From contig JADJMS010000045.1 in assembly GCA_016709495.1 (NCBI GenBank), forward strand, positions 66,022 to 130,021: a stretch of 64,000 bases of DNA, given 5' to 3'. This stretch comes from Candidatus Dechloromonas phosphorivorans (lineage in GTDB: Bacteria; Pseudomonadota; Gammaproteobacteria; Burkholderiales; Rhodocyclaceae). The notes beneath the pieces are model-generated. The model saw only the letters and a list, made by a program, of their open reading frames with translations, had not been told where the DNA came from and did not search any database. The translations under genes and the position numbers were made by a program. Each line of letters begins with the position of its first letter. The first letter of the stretch is position 1. Shown here piece after piece: positions 36,701 through 44,099 of the stretch.

Positions 36701-36964
36701 GTTCTCCAGTGTCAGCTGACCAATCTTCGCCTGCATCGTCTGGACGTCCGGGCCAGATTCCTTAGCCACCTGCTCGCCAAAGACTACGGCTGAACGCTCC
36801 AGCAACTGCGTCTTCCAGTCCGTAATCTGAGTCGGATGGACATCATATTGCTGAGCCAGTTCAGCCAGCGTCTTGTCGCCCTTCAAGGCAGCAATCGCCA
36901 CCTTGGCTTTCAATTCCGGCGAGTGATTCCGCCGCTTCCTTCTCGTCATGTTCTTGCTCCTCAT
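36692..36964 (-). CDS. IS3-family transposase OrfA
   Basis: The 90-residue DNA-binding protein has MTRRKRRNHSPELKAKVAIAA and the helix-turn-helix TLAELAQQYDVHPTQITDWK, followed by a leucine-zipper-like helix. OrfB is normally made by a -1 frameshift at its 3' end. Confidence 0.85.
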   Translation of the reverse strand: MRSKNMTRRKRRNHSPELKAKVAIAALKGDKTLAELAQQYDVHPTQITDWKTQLLERSAVVFGEQVAKESGPDVQTMQAKIGQLTLENDF

Positions 36965-37033
36965 TCAAGCCGCTACGCGGCCGTTGGTGAAGCAAGGCTA
37001 TCACTTATCTCACTGTCCGAATTTCCGGGGCCG

Positions 37034-37223
37034 GCTCTATCTTCGATGGTGTCGTGCAGGATGGCTGCAACAGGATGCGTTCGTCTTCTATCCCGGCTTC
37101 GTTGGCCAGTACATTGGCGAGCCCAATGGGGTGGTTGATGTAGGGCGAAGCAACGAGGTCCTTACGTCTTTGGTCACGGTGTTTATGGGCGGCAAAGGCA
37201 ATGGCTGACAAAAGACGATTCAT
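37034..37223 (-). pseudogene. N-terminal fragment of HD-domain (p)ppGpp hydrolase-like protein, cut by IS3
   Basis: NRLLSAIAFAAHKHRDQRRKD, then SPYINHPIGLANVLANEAGI is the start of small MESH1/SpoT-like HD hydrolases. After a shift the frame gives AAILHDTIED, the HD motif, and then ends at the IS boundary. The rest of the gene is not found on the other side of the IS. Confidence 0.65.
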
Positions 37224-38201
37224 GGATTCCAGCTAGTTTTTTGCAATTGGCCATTTTGCCTTAATGACCAGAAGTAAACCAGCACGAAGATCTTGGTCAT
37301 GTGCATACCGCAAAACTCACTTTTTGAGATGAATTTTTTATGAGTCAAGGCTTGACTTATTCACAAAATGGCAAAAACCAAGCATCAAATGCTTCGCATC
37401 AAATTTACGTACAACAAATTTCATATAAATCAACAATATCAAATAAATTCATATAGTTAAAACAGTGCATAGAGTTTCAGCAGTGTAAGCAAAACCCTTT
37501 AGGAACTGTGAGTTAAGTACGGGATTTACAGCTTACCCACACACTTATCCACAGGAATTGTGGGTAACGTTATTTTCTCCTTTCCCGACATGGATTTAGA
37601 TGCCCTTCTTAACTAAGATAGTCGGGTTCGGAATTCAAACTGGCTAGTTGCATCGACGGACCGCTTCGGAGAATTCAAGTTCAAAAACCTGGTGGCGGCA
37701 GATCGACCGCTCTGGAGAAAACTACATGACTGGAAAGGCACGCATCACTCATTGGTCACATGAGGAAGCTGCCGGTCATCGAGCTTTGGTACTGACTAGC
37801 AGCTAATCGCCATATTGCCGACTGAGTCAGCCAGCAAACCGAACGGCGGCAGTGTCCGAAAAAGAGTGCATTCGGTACGCCGTTTTTGAATTCGTGCTAC
37901 TCAACATAAAGCCGCTAATTGTTAAATTTCAATTGGCGCAGTCTCTCATTCCTTTTGTTCATCCGCTCCGAAAGCCGTCATTGCCTCGACCATCGGGGCC
38001 GTACCGACACCGTAGAGCAAGGGTTCACGCCAGCGAGATTTCTCCGGCATATCCTCGCTTTGCTCCGGTAATCCTCAAAATCTATTTCCGTTGTCATTCA
38101 CCCGTGCGCGGTGTCTATTGGCACGTCCTTTTCCCGATGGCTCTCGGCTCGTTCGCGAGACGGCTCCGCAGAGCAGATTAATCGAACGAAAGGAAAAGAT
38201 C
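37224..38201. other. Non-coding AT-rich region of the island (origin-like part and leader)
   Basis: No supported gene. The left part to about 37500 is AT-rich. The middle holds the DnaA-box cluster at 37533-37567. The right part up to the ardA start has short unsupported frames only. Confidence 0.4.
37533..37567. other. DnaA-box-containing origin-like site
   Basis: TTATCCACA at 37545-37553 is a perfect high-affinity DnaA box. It is flanked by inverted TTACCCACA (37533) and TGTGGGTAA (to 37567), next to an AT-rich stretch, which is the arrangement of small plasmid origins. No replication initiator gene was recognised, so this is tentative. Confidence 0.45.
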
Positions 38202-38797
38202 ATGACGACCACCGCCAACAACAACGAAATCAACTGCACCAACCCAGTCGCGCAGTTCCTCGCCCCCGAGACTTCCACCGAGCAAAATTTTTCGACAACA
38301 CTATTTGCACAGCCTTACAACATTGATGCCCAAGGCTTTTACTTTCACAGCACAGAAGAATTTGAAACTCTGTCCGAAAGCCTGCGTGATCGCTTTGGTT
38401 GCCCAGTCGAAGAATTCGAGATTCAGTTTATCGATGGTGAAGATGCCGACCTGTTCGAAGCATGCGGCATCAACCAGGCTAATCTGTTTATGTGGTTTGA
38501 CGAGATTGAAGTGCTCGACGACCACGAGAAAATTTCCCTGTATTTCCTTGCTGGCGTTCTTGGCTACTCGCTTGATTGTGCGATAGACAAGATCGACGAG
38601 GTAAGTATTTTTCACGGTGATGCTCAAGAAGCAGCCGAAGAGCTTTTGATGACTGCTACGCGCACGCCATCCCTGAGAACCTTCGTTTTTATTTCGATAT
38701 TGAGAAATTCGCTCGGTATCTAGAAATCAGCGGCGACTTCAATGAATTTGAATACAACGGCACGACATACACCTGCATGAATGCATGCGGGATTTGA
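38202..38797 (+). pseudogene. ArdA-like antirestriction protein, one frameshift
   Basis: The protein is acidic (about 198 residues). It begins MTTTANNNEINCTNPVAQF, has GFYFHSTEEFETLSE and EEFEIQFIDGEDADLFEACG, and after a one-base shift near 38645 continues DDCYAHAIPENLRFYFDIEKFARYLE, with ISGDFNEFEYNGTTYTCMN at the C terminus. The segment PENL-x-x-YFD-x-E-x-x-AR-x-L is the ArdA C-terminal signature. ArdA mimics DNA and blocks type I restriction enzymes on entry of mobile DNA. AAAGGA precedes the ATG. The assignment rests on the C-terminal half, and the N-terminal half is less familiar. Confidence 0.6.
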
Positions 38798-38870
38798 GCT
38801 TGGGGAGGCGCCTGCTCAGCATTCTTGGCAAGCTTAATCTCCTCCGCTGCAAAATCTCAGAACCACCCAG

Positions 38871-39068
38871 CTAATTCGCCGGGTGCCTGCATCCGCCCAA
38901 ACGGATGACAGGCAACTGCAATATCCACTCCGCCTTGGACGAGTTCTCAACCGCGCCATATGCCACAGCTTCGCTGACGTCGCGCTACCGGAAGGCATAC
39001 ACCTACCGGTTTGCAAACTCCACCACCGCTGCGCGCTCCGCTTGCCCAAAATTCTCGTGCATCGCCAT
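38871..39068 (-). pseudogene. Small unknown gene with two in-frame TAG codons
   Basis: AGGAG is followed by ATG and MAMHENFGQAERAAVVEFAN, then the same frame continues through TAG, VYAFR, TAG, RDVSEAVAYGAVENSSKAE, WILQLPVIRLGG. The sequence looks like coding DNA throughout. Two amber codons in one short frame may be errors or decay. Unknown function. Convergent to the ArdA-like gene. Confidence 0.3.
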
Positions 39069-39546
39069 CGTATCAACTCCTCGTGCCGTGGGCATCACGA
39101 GGGCGAAACACGACACAGGCGCACGATGAACTTCAACGTGCGCGAGTCCGCCACCACCGCTCGCTGTTCGCGACGCAAGACGCCATGGGCTTTGCTGCTA
39201 CCCGGTTGTCCACCTAGGGGCTGCCCGGACTTCAACCCCGCCCCCGCCTCTCCGCGCCTGCTGGCGTTCGGCTCCCTGCCTCGCTGGGCGGCGCCGGCGA
39301 TCTACGATCTGCCTGGCTTGTGTCCGCTTACGCGGCCATCGTCCTGGACGTCCGACCTCTGGGAACCTTGGTGCTAGCGCACCTCGTCCCCAGCCGCTTC
39401 CTGTCGTCAGCGCTTCGACGCAGGGAGCCGAGCGCCGCTACGCGACACCGGCGGGGGTGGGCTACGCCCCCCGTACGAGACCAGTCGTCTTGGGACTCCC
39501 TTTCGCCTACCGGCGAATCTCTTCGGCGCCCCCCAGCCGACAGCCG

Positions 39547-39565
39547 ATCCTGCTAGGGCAGGATG
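39547..39565 (-). other. Candidate oriT nick region
   Basis: On the minus strand CATCCTGC matches the P-type relaxase nick consensus YATCCTG/Y. It forms an inverted repeat ATCCTGC-TAGG-GCAGGAT. The surrounding GC-rich gap (39069-39793) has no convincing gene and lies directly before the coupling-protein gene, where an oriT is expected. A short motif can occur by chance. Confidence 0.4.
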
Positions 39566-39676
39566 CGCCCGCCGGGGCAGCGTGCTGAACGCACTTGCCC
39601 CACATCACCCTAGCCGCCCCTCGCTTCGCTCGCAAAAGCAGCTATGGCTTGTGGCCCCCCATCGGCGCTTCGCGGC

Positions 39677-39694
39677 GCATTTCGGCCGAAATGC
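39677..39694. repeat. 18-bp perfect palindrome before the mobilisation genes
   Basis: GCATTTCGG and its complement meet without a loop, followed by a looser AAATTTC/GAAATTT pair. It may be an operator for the mobilisation operon beginning at 39794. Confidence 0.5.
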
Positions 39695-39793
39695 GGCCAA
39701 ATTTCATCAATTTCGCCTGAAATTTGCATTTGTTATGGCTATCGTATATCGTTATATCAATAGTTCTTTGCTATTGTTATTTGGTTTTCGATT

Positions 39794-39940
39794 ATGCTCA
39801 AAAATTTCCTCTGGTTTCCCAAGACCCTTCTTTTATCGCATTACGTGCTATTCGTTCACGCTCTTTGTCTACGCAGCGCTCAATCTGAAATTGACCGCAA
39901 AATCGACGCCATGCGCCGCCGTTTGTTTGGACCGGATTGA
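39794..39940 (+). CDS. Small protein preceding the coupling-protein gene
   Basis: A 48-residue frame: hydrophobic N-terminal half (FLWFPKTLLLSHYVLFVHAL) and a charged C terminus (SEIDRKIDAMRRRLFGPD). Its TGA overlaps the next ATG (TGATG), which supports translation coupling. No family recognised. Confidence 0.4.
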   Translation: MLKNFLWFPKTLLLSHYVLFVHALCLRSAQSEIDRKIDAMRRRLFGPD

Positions 39941-41652
39941 TGTCAGTCTTTCGCGACTTGTTGCTTAGCGTTGAGCCGGCACTGATGCCGTGGTCGGGCT
40001 TGCTGACTGGTCTGTGTTGTGTCGGCGCCATCAGCACGTATCGCAACGAAGCATATTTGCGCAGCGAGATCCTTACTTACGCCAGCCTCTCAGGCATGCT
40101 CGGATTGCTCGCCTGGTACATCAATGCCCAAGCATCTTTGATCGATGGACTACTGTGGGGCGTGCTTTGCCTGATCGGTTTTGCATTGATTGGCTGGTGG
40201 TATCGCCATGGTTTGCAGTGTCTTGATCTGGTGTATGCCAAGCTAACGCGTCGCTCAGACTTGGCTCGTGTTGGGCGAACCGATGTTCGAACAGTTGCCG
40301 CATCGCTCCCAGTGCCGCGTGTCGGCTACGATCCACGCAAATATTACAAGGGTGGAGAGTCTGAAGAGTTTTTTATGGGCTTGAGCGATGAAGGCAAACC
40401 CATCTACTGGGAGGGTAAATTACCGCACGTAGCGCTCGCTGGCACCACCGGCAGCGGCAAGGGGCTCAAGCTCCAGTGCCTAAGTACGCAAAGCATCAAA
40501 AAGGGTGAGGCGCTGTTTTACTTGGACCCTAAAGACGACGAATTTGGTCCCCATTCGGTGTATGCCGCCTGTCAGGCTTACAACAAACCCTATCATTACC
40601 TCCGCCTACTGCCGGAGTCGCCAGCCCAGATCAACATCATCGCTGGCGCGAAGCAGTGGGAAATTGAAGAGTTACTGGTTGCTGCCCTCGATATTGGCGA
40701 CAAGGGCGGCGCCTCCGACTATTACATGTCGAAAAATCGTAAAGCCGCCAGTGAGGCTGCCCGAATTGCCGCTGAACAAGAATTGACGCTGGCCGAGGTG
40801 TATCAGCAAATTGCTCATAGCGATTTCTGGCAGGAAGAGGCGCCGGGGTTTATCGATAAATTAAGCGAACTTGCCAATGTGGCCGCTATTAACGCCAAGA
40901 CAGGTGCGTTCACACTGGCAGAAATCCTTGAGTCCGGCGGTGCCGTTTATGTCGTCGGTTCAATGACCTTATCGGCGGTACTACGTGCGCAACAGATGCT
41001 GTTTGTCCGCATCCAGCAACTGGCCACCGCCAGAGATCGCCTGGCAGGACCACAGAGAACCGTCTGCGTGATTGCTGTTGAGTTGCGCTATCACATCAGC
41101 AAACCGGTAATTCAGGGCTTGGCGGCCAGTCGCGACAAAGGTATGCGTGTGATCCTGGCGTTTCAAAGCTTTGCTGACCTTAAGGATTGTCCAGCCAGCA
41201 TGACTCCCGAAATGGTGGAAGGCGCCGTTATTGAAAACACCCGCGCCAAGTTAATTTACCGGGTTGAAGATCCCGACACGGCCGAGTGGTTACAGCGGAA
41301 GAGCGGGGTCATCCTTGTTGACGACGAGGCCAAGGTTATCAATCGGAATGTGGCACTGGCCGAAACCACAGAGGGTGAGCGGACGATTCGGCAAGGCGAC
41401 CACTTCTTGTTTGATACCAACAAACTGACCAACTTGCCGCCCGGTTGGGGTGTGCTGTTTGGCCAAAACCAGGCACAAGCCTGTTACGTCAGTCCGATTC
41501 CCACAGTGAAGTGCCGAGAGGCGGTAACGCCTATTGCGGCTGCGGAACAACCTGAGTCAGCAACATTGGCTGTTAAATCGCCGAGAGTACCGCTGGCCAT
41601 ACTTGATAGTTCGGCCAAAACCTTGAAGAACGATTTCTTTACGCTGGAGTGA
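39940..41652 (+). CDS. VirD4/TraD-like conjugative coupling ATPase
   Basis: The protein has 570 residues: two or three N-terminal membrane helices (MPWSGLLTGLCCVGAI, LSGMLGLLAWYIN, GLLWGVLCLIGFALIGWW), then an ATPase domain with Walker A LAGTTGSGKGLKLQ and LFYLDPKDDEFG. Later blocks are LRYHISKPVIQGLAASRDKG, LAFQSFADLKDCP and YRVEDPDTAEWLQRKSG, as in coupling proteins of mobilisable elements that dock the relaxase-DNA complex on a type IV secretion channel. The Walker B strand reads VCVIAVELR, where Asp-Glu is expected, so the Asp is replaced by Val (GAT to GTT). The rest is intact. The stop is 4 bp before mobC. Confidence 0.8.
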   Translation: MSVFRDLLLSVEPALMPWSGLLTGLCCVGAISTYRNEAYLRSEILTYASLSGMLGLLAWYINAQASLIDGLLWGVLCLIGFALIGWWYRHGLQCLDLVYAKLTRRSDLARVGRTDVRTVAASLPVPRVGYDPRKYYKGGESEEFFMGLSDEGKPIYWEGKLPHVALAGTTGSGKGLKLQCLSTQSIKKGEALFYLDPKDDEFGPHSVYAACQAYNKPYHYLRLLPESPAQINIIAGAKQWEIEELLVAALDIGDKGGASDYYMSKNRKAASEAARIAAEQELTLAEVYQQIAHSDFWQEEAPGFIDKLSELANVAAINAKTGAFTLAEILESGGAVYVVGSMTLSAVLRAQQMLFVRIQQLATARDRLAGPQRTVCVIAVELRYHISKPVIQGLAASRDKGMRVILAFQSFADLKDCPASMTPEMVEGAVIENTRAKLIYRVEDPDTAEWLQRKSGVILVDDEAKVINRNVALAETTEGERTIRQGDHFLFDTNKLTNLPPGWGVLFGQNQAQACYVSPIPTVKCREAVTPIAAAEQPESATLAVKSPRVPLAILDSSAKTLKNDFFTLE

Positions 41653-41656
41653 GCCT

Positions 41657-42558
41657 ATGGAAGGCAACAATATCAATCTACATGGAGCCCATGATTTGCT
41701 CTCTGGCTTCGATGGCACAGGCGGTGGCAATGCCAAAGGCAATGCTACGAGGAGAAAAGCCAACACCAGCCACTTGATTGCCGACCCTGCTCAACGGCAG
41801 TTACGCGCTGAAGAAAAGCGCCGCCTGATACAGCCCTTCCTGCGTGATGAGATCTGGACGAATACGGAGGTCGCTGCTGAATTGCTGGGTATCGGCTATG
41901 CCGGTGCACACTCCGTACTGAAGTCGATGCAAAAGCTGGGGCTGACGACATCTTCTGAGTGCTTTATCCCAAGCACACGTGGCTCTGTGAAAACCGTATT
42001 GCATGGCATCACCAGCCAAGGGCTGGCGTATGCCTGGGACTTGAATGAAGAGCCGGAACGCTGTTCGCCTTGGGAGCCATCGAAGACCAACCCGCTGTTT
42101 GTGCCACACCAGATCGCGACCCAAAAAACCAGGATCAAGGCAGAGCAATTGGGTTGGCAGAACTGGAAGCCTGCACGCAGTTTGATGCGGATTGGGCTGC
42201 CCAAGGTGCCGGACGGGGAGGCATTGTCGCCTGATAGTCAATGTGTGGCGATTGAAGTGGAGCGGGAGATCAAGACCGATAGGCGTTACGAAGCTGTAGT
42301 CGGCGCCTCTATATCGCTCACATTAAAACGGATCAGCGATGGGCTCGTGTTGACTATCTCTGCCCGGATGGAAACTTTGCGGCTCGTCTGGCAAGGATCT
42401 TTGGTCGCTTGTCGCAGTTGCGATTAGAAGGCAAGGCTGGTCAGGAAACCAAGACTGGTGCAGTGACACAGGCGCACCTGGTTCGGTTTCGGTTTTATTC
42501 GCTGACGGATTGGCCGGATGGTGATTTCGTTGCAGCGAAATTGAAGGTGAAGGAATGA
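41657..42558 (+). pseudogene. mobC: MobC-like (replication-relaxation family) mobilisation protein, one frameshift
   Basis: A product of about 300 residues: a winged-helix-like part (IWTNTEVAAELLGIGYAGAH and SVLKSMQKLGLT), then a nuclease-fold-like block VAIEVEREIKTDRRYEAV, and after a shift near 42305 YIAHIKTDQRWARVDYLCPD, FAARLARIFGRLSQLRLEG, ending FVAAKLKVKE. This pairing with a TraD-like ATPase is common on mobilisable plasmids and integrative elements. The stop at 42558 overlaps the start of a small membrane gene. Confidence 0.7.
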
Positions 42559-42689
42559 GTCGGCCATTTCCTCTAACTCGAGTGGCGGGGACTGTTTTGT
42601 CTCTGTTGCTTCGGTTGTACTGGGAATTACCTTTGTGGGCAAAATTTATAGTTGGGATTGTTGCTTTTGTGTGGGTTGCAAAAGGCTGA
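42555..42689 (+). CDS. 44-residue membrane peptide at the end of the mobilisation operon
   Basis: Starts ATGA over the mobC stop. Sequence MSRPFPLTRVAGTVLSLLLR, then YWELPLWAKFIVGIVAFVWV as one or two membrane segments and a final AKG. Too short for family assignment. The overlap argues it is translated. Confidence 0.45.
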   Translation: MSRPFPLTRVAGTVLSLLLRLYWELPLWAKFIVGIVAFVWVAKG

Positions 42690-42752
42690 GGGCAGGAAGG
42701 AACTAGCACGCCAATTCCACAAAAGCACAACTGCTTCGGAATTGCTACGTAA

Positions 42753-43079
42753 GTGACTAAGCCAAGTCAGTCAGGCCATAGCAAAGCCCCATCGACATCT
42801 TGCGTTATGGAAAGCGGAGCGCGCTGCTGCGGTGTGTATTTCAAGGCCTGGTGGCTTGGGGCCATCCGCGAGCGCTTCGTCAGTGAAGCTGTGGCAAATA
42901 GCGTGGCACTCGTAGCGCTTGCCGAGCATCCGAGTGAGGCTGGGATCGGGGTGGCTGTTACGCGCTTCTGGAAGGCTGGCAGCGTGGATTACAAGCGGAT
43001 TCCGGAATTAGCTGGGGTTGATCTGGATAGTTACCGGCAACGGGGGCGGTTTGAGACCAGGGTGACGGTTGGGAAGTGA
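42753..43079 (+). CDS. Hypothetical protein near island right end
   Basis: 108 residues from a GTG, with FKAWWLGAIRERFVSEAVAN, VALVALAEHPSEAGIGVAV and KRIPELAGVDLDSYRQRG. No motif recognised. No clear ribosome-binding site. From 43080 to 43232 there is no gene. Confidence 0.35.
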   Translation: MTKPSQSGHSKAPSTSCVMESGARCCGVYFKAWWLGAIRERFVSEAVANSVALVALAEHPSEAGIGVAVTRFWKAGSVDYKRIPELAGVDLDSYRQRGRFETRVTVGK

Positions 43080-43232
43080 TTTGACAACAGTGGGCTGCAG
43101 AAAATTATTTGTGGCCTACACCAAACCCGTTTTCGTTGATCTTGATTGCCTTGCAAAGCCTACACAGTGGCTACACAACAAAATAAAGATTCAGAATTAT
43201 TATTAATAATCGATGTAACCTATTGATTTTTT

Positions 43233-43309
43233 TGGTGTGCCCGGAGGGACTCGAACCCCCGACCTGCTGCTTAGAAGGCAGCTGCTCTATCCAGTTGAGC
43301 TACGGGCAC
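43233..43309 (-). tRNA. tRNA-Arg (anticodon TCT)
   Basis: The complement reads GTGCCCGTAGCTCAACTGG at the 5' end, an anticodon stem-loop CTGCCTTCTAAGCAG (anticodon TCT), T-arm GGGGGTTCGAGTCCCTC, and a 3' end CGGGCAC-A with encoded CCA. Its 3' end faces the island and is repeated imperfectly at 35192. Confidence 0.95.
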
Positions 43310-43332
43310 TTGAGGGTAAAGCTGGAAATATA

Positions 43333-43409
43333 TGGTCGGGGCGGTGGGATTCGAACTCACGACCCTCTGCTCCCAAAGCAGATGCGCTACCAGACTGCGC
43401 TACGCCCCG
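43333..43409 (-). tRNA. tRNA-Pro (anticodon TGG)
   Basis: The complement begins CGGGGCGTAGCGCAGTCTGG, has anticodon stem-loop CTGCTTTGGGAGCAG (TGG) and ends CGCCCCG-A-CCA. It lies 23 bp upstream of tRNA-Arg in the same direction and is probably cotranscribed. Confidence 0.95.
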
Positions 43410-43548
43410 ACACGAGAACAGTATTCTAGCACCCCTCCGAAAACCGCGCCAGATCAAGAGCCTATCTTTTTGAAATAAACTTTTCTTGCGTACAACCAAC
43501 TTTCCATGATATTAAGTCGCCCTTTTGGTATTTGGGCGAATAATCAAT

Positions 43549-43974
43549 ATGGCAGAAGAACTGCTCCATAAGCACTTTCCTCCGTACGAACCCAAGAAGG
43601 GTGAGGACTACATGAGCGCGAAGCAACTCGCGCATTTCCGCAAGATTCTTGAAACGCTCAAAAAGGAGTTGAGCGAAGATATCGACCGCACGGTTCACAC
43701 CATGCAGGATGAGGCGACGGTTTTTGCCGACCCGAATGATCGGGCCAGCCAGGAAACCGATATCGCCATTGAATTGCGTAACCGCGACCGCGAACGCAAG
43801 CTGATCAAGAAGATCGACGAGACACTGAACAGCATCGATGAAGGTGACTACGGTTTCTGCGCCAAATGCGGCGTTGAAATCGGCATCAAGCGCCTTGAGG
43901 CGCGTCCGACGGCCACGCTGTGCATTGATTGCAAGACGCTGGACGAAATGAAAGAGCGGCAAATGGCGAAGTAA
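43549..43974 (+). CDS. dksA: RNA polymerase-binding factor DksA
   Basis: 141 residues. DksA binds the secondary channel of RNA polymerase and works with ppGpp to adjust transcription of ribosomal and amino-acid genes. The N-terminal helix pair (MSAKQLAHFRKILETLK) with the coiled-coil tip DDRAS-like segment DPNDRASQETDIA and a C4 zinc finger (Cys104, 107, 125, 128) are intact. The ATG at 43549 gives MAEELLHKHFPPY. A longer TTG start is unlikely. It is followed by a repeat copy and a terminator shared with pnp. Confidence 0.94.
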   Translation: MAEELLHKHFPPYEPKKGEDYMSAKQLAHFRKILETLKKELSEDIDRTVHTMQDEATVFADPNDRASQETDIAIELRNRDRERKLIKKIDETLNSIDEGDYGFCAKCGVEIGIKRLEARPTATLCIDCKTLDEMKERQMAK

Positions 43975-43987
43975 TTTGCCAGCTAAA

Positions 43988-44020
43988 TTGTTACGGCCAA
44001 CGCTGGAAAAGCCGTAAAAA
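43988..44020 (+). repeat. Dispersed repeat copy after dksA
   Basis: TTGTTACGGCCAACGCTGG then AAAAGCCGTAAAAAC, starting 13 bp after the dksA stop and just before its terminator, as at ppk1. Confidence 0.65.
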
Positions 44021-44021
44021 C

Positions 44022-44047
44022 AAAAGGGCACCTCACGGTGCCCTTTT
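44022..44047. terminator. Bidirectional terminator between dksA and pnp
   Basis: AAAAGGGCACC, loop TCAC, GGTGCCCTTTT. Serves dksA and probably the convergent pnp transcript. Confidence 0.88.
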
Positions 44048-44099
44048 GCATTGTTTGCGAGTGCTTCCAGCTTGCGCCGGAAACACTGCTTACTACAAG

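Larger units (their letters stand above)
35692..37033 (-). mobile_element. IS3-family insertion sequence
   Basis: Related inverted ends, TGGCCCCG with GGACAG and TGAGATAAGTG at the left and their complements at the right, enclose orfA and orfB on the minus strand. The length of about 1.34 kb fits IS3 elements. No clear target duplication is seen. The right end cuts an HD-domain hydrolase gene. Confidence 0.75.

Noticed and set aside
39123..39556. Pro/Arg-rich open frames in the island gap
   Set aside because: Composition follows GC-rich non-coding DNA; no start signal or motif. The stretch fits an oriT region better.
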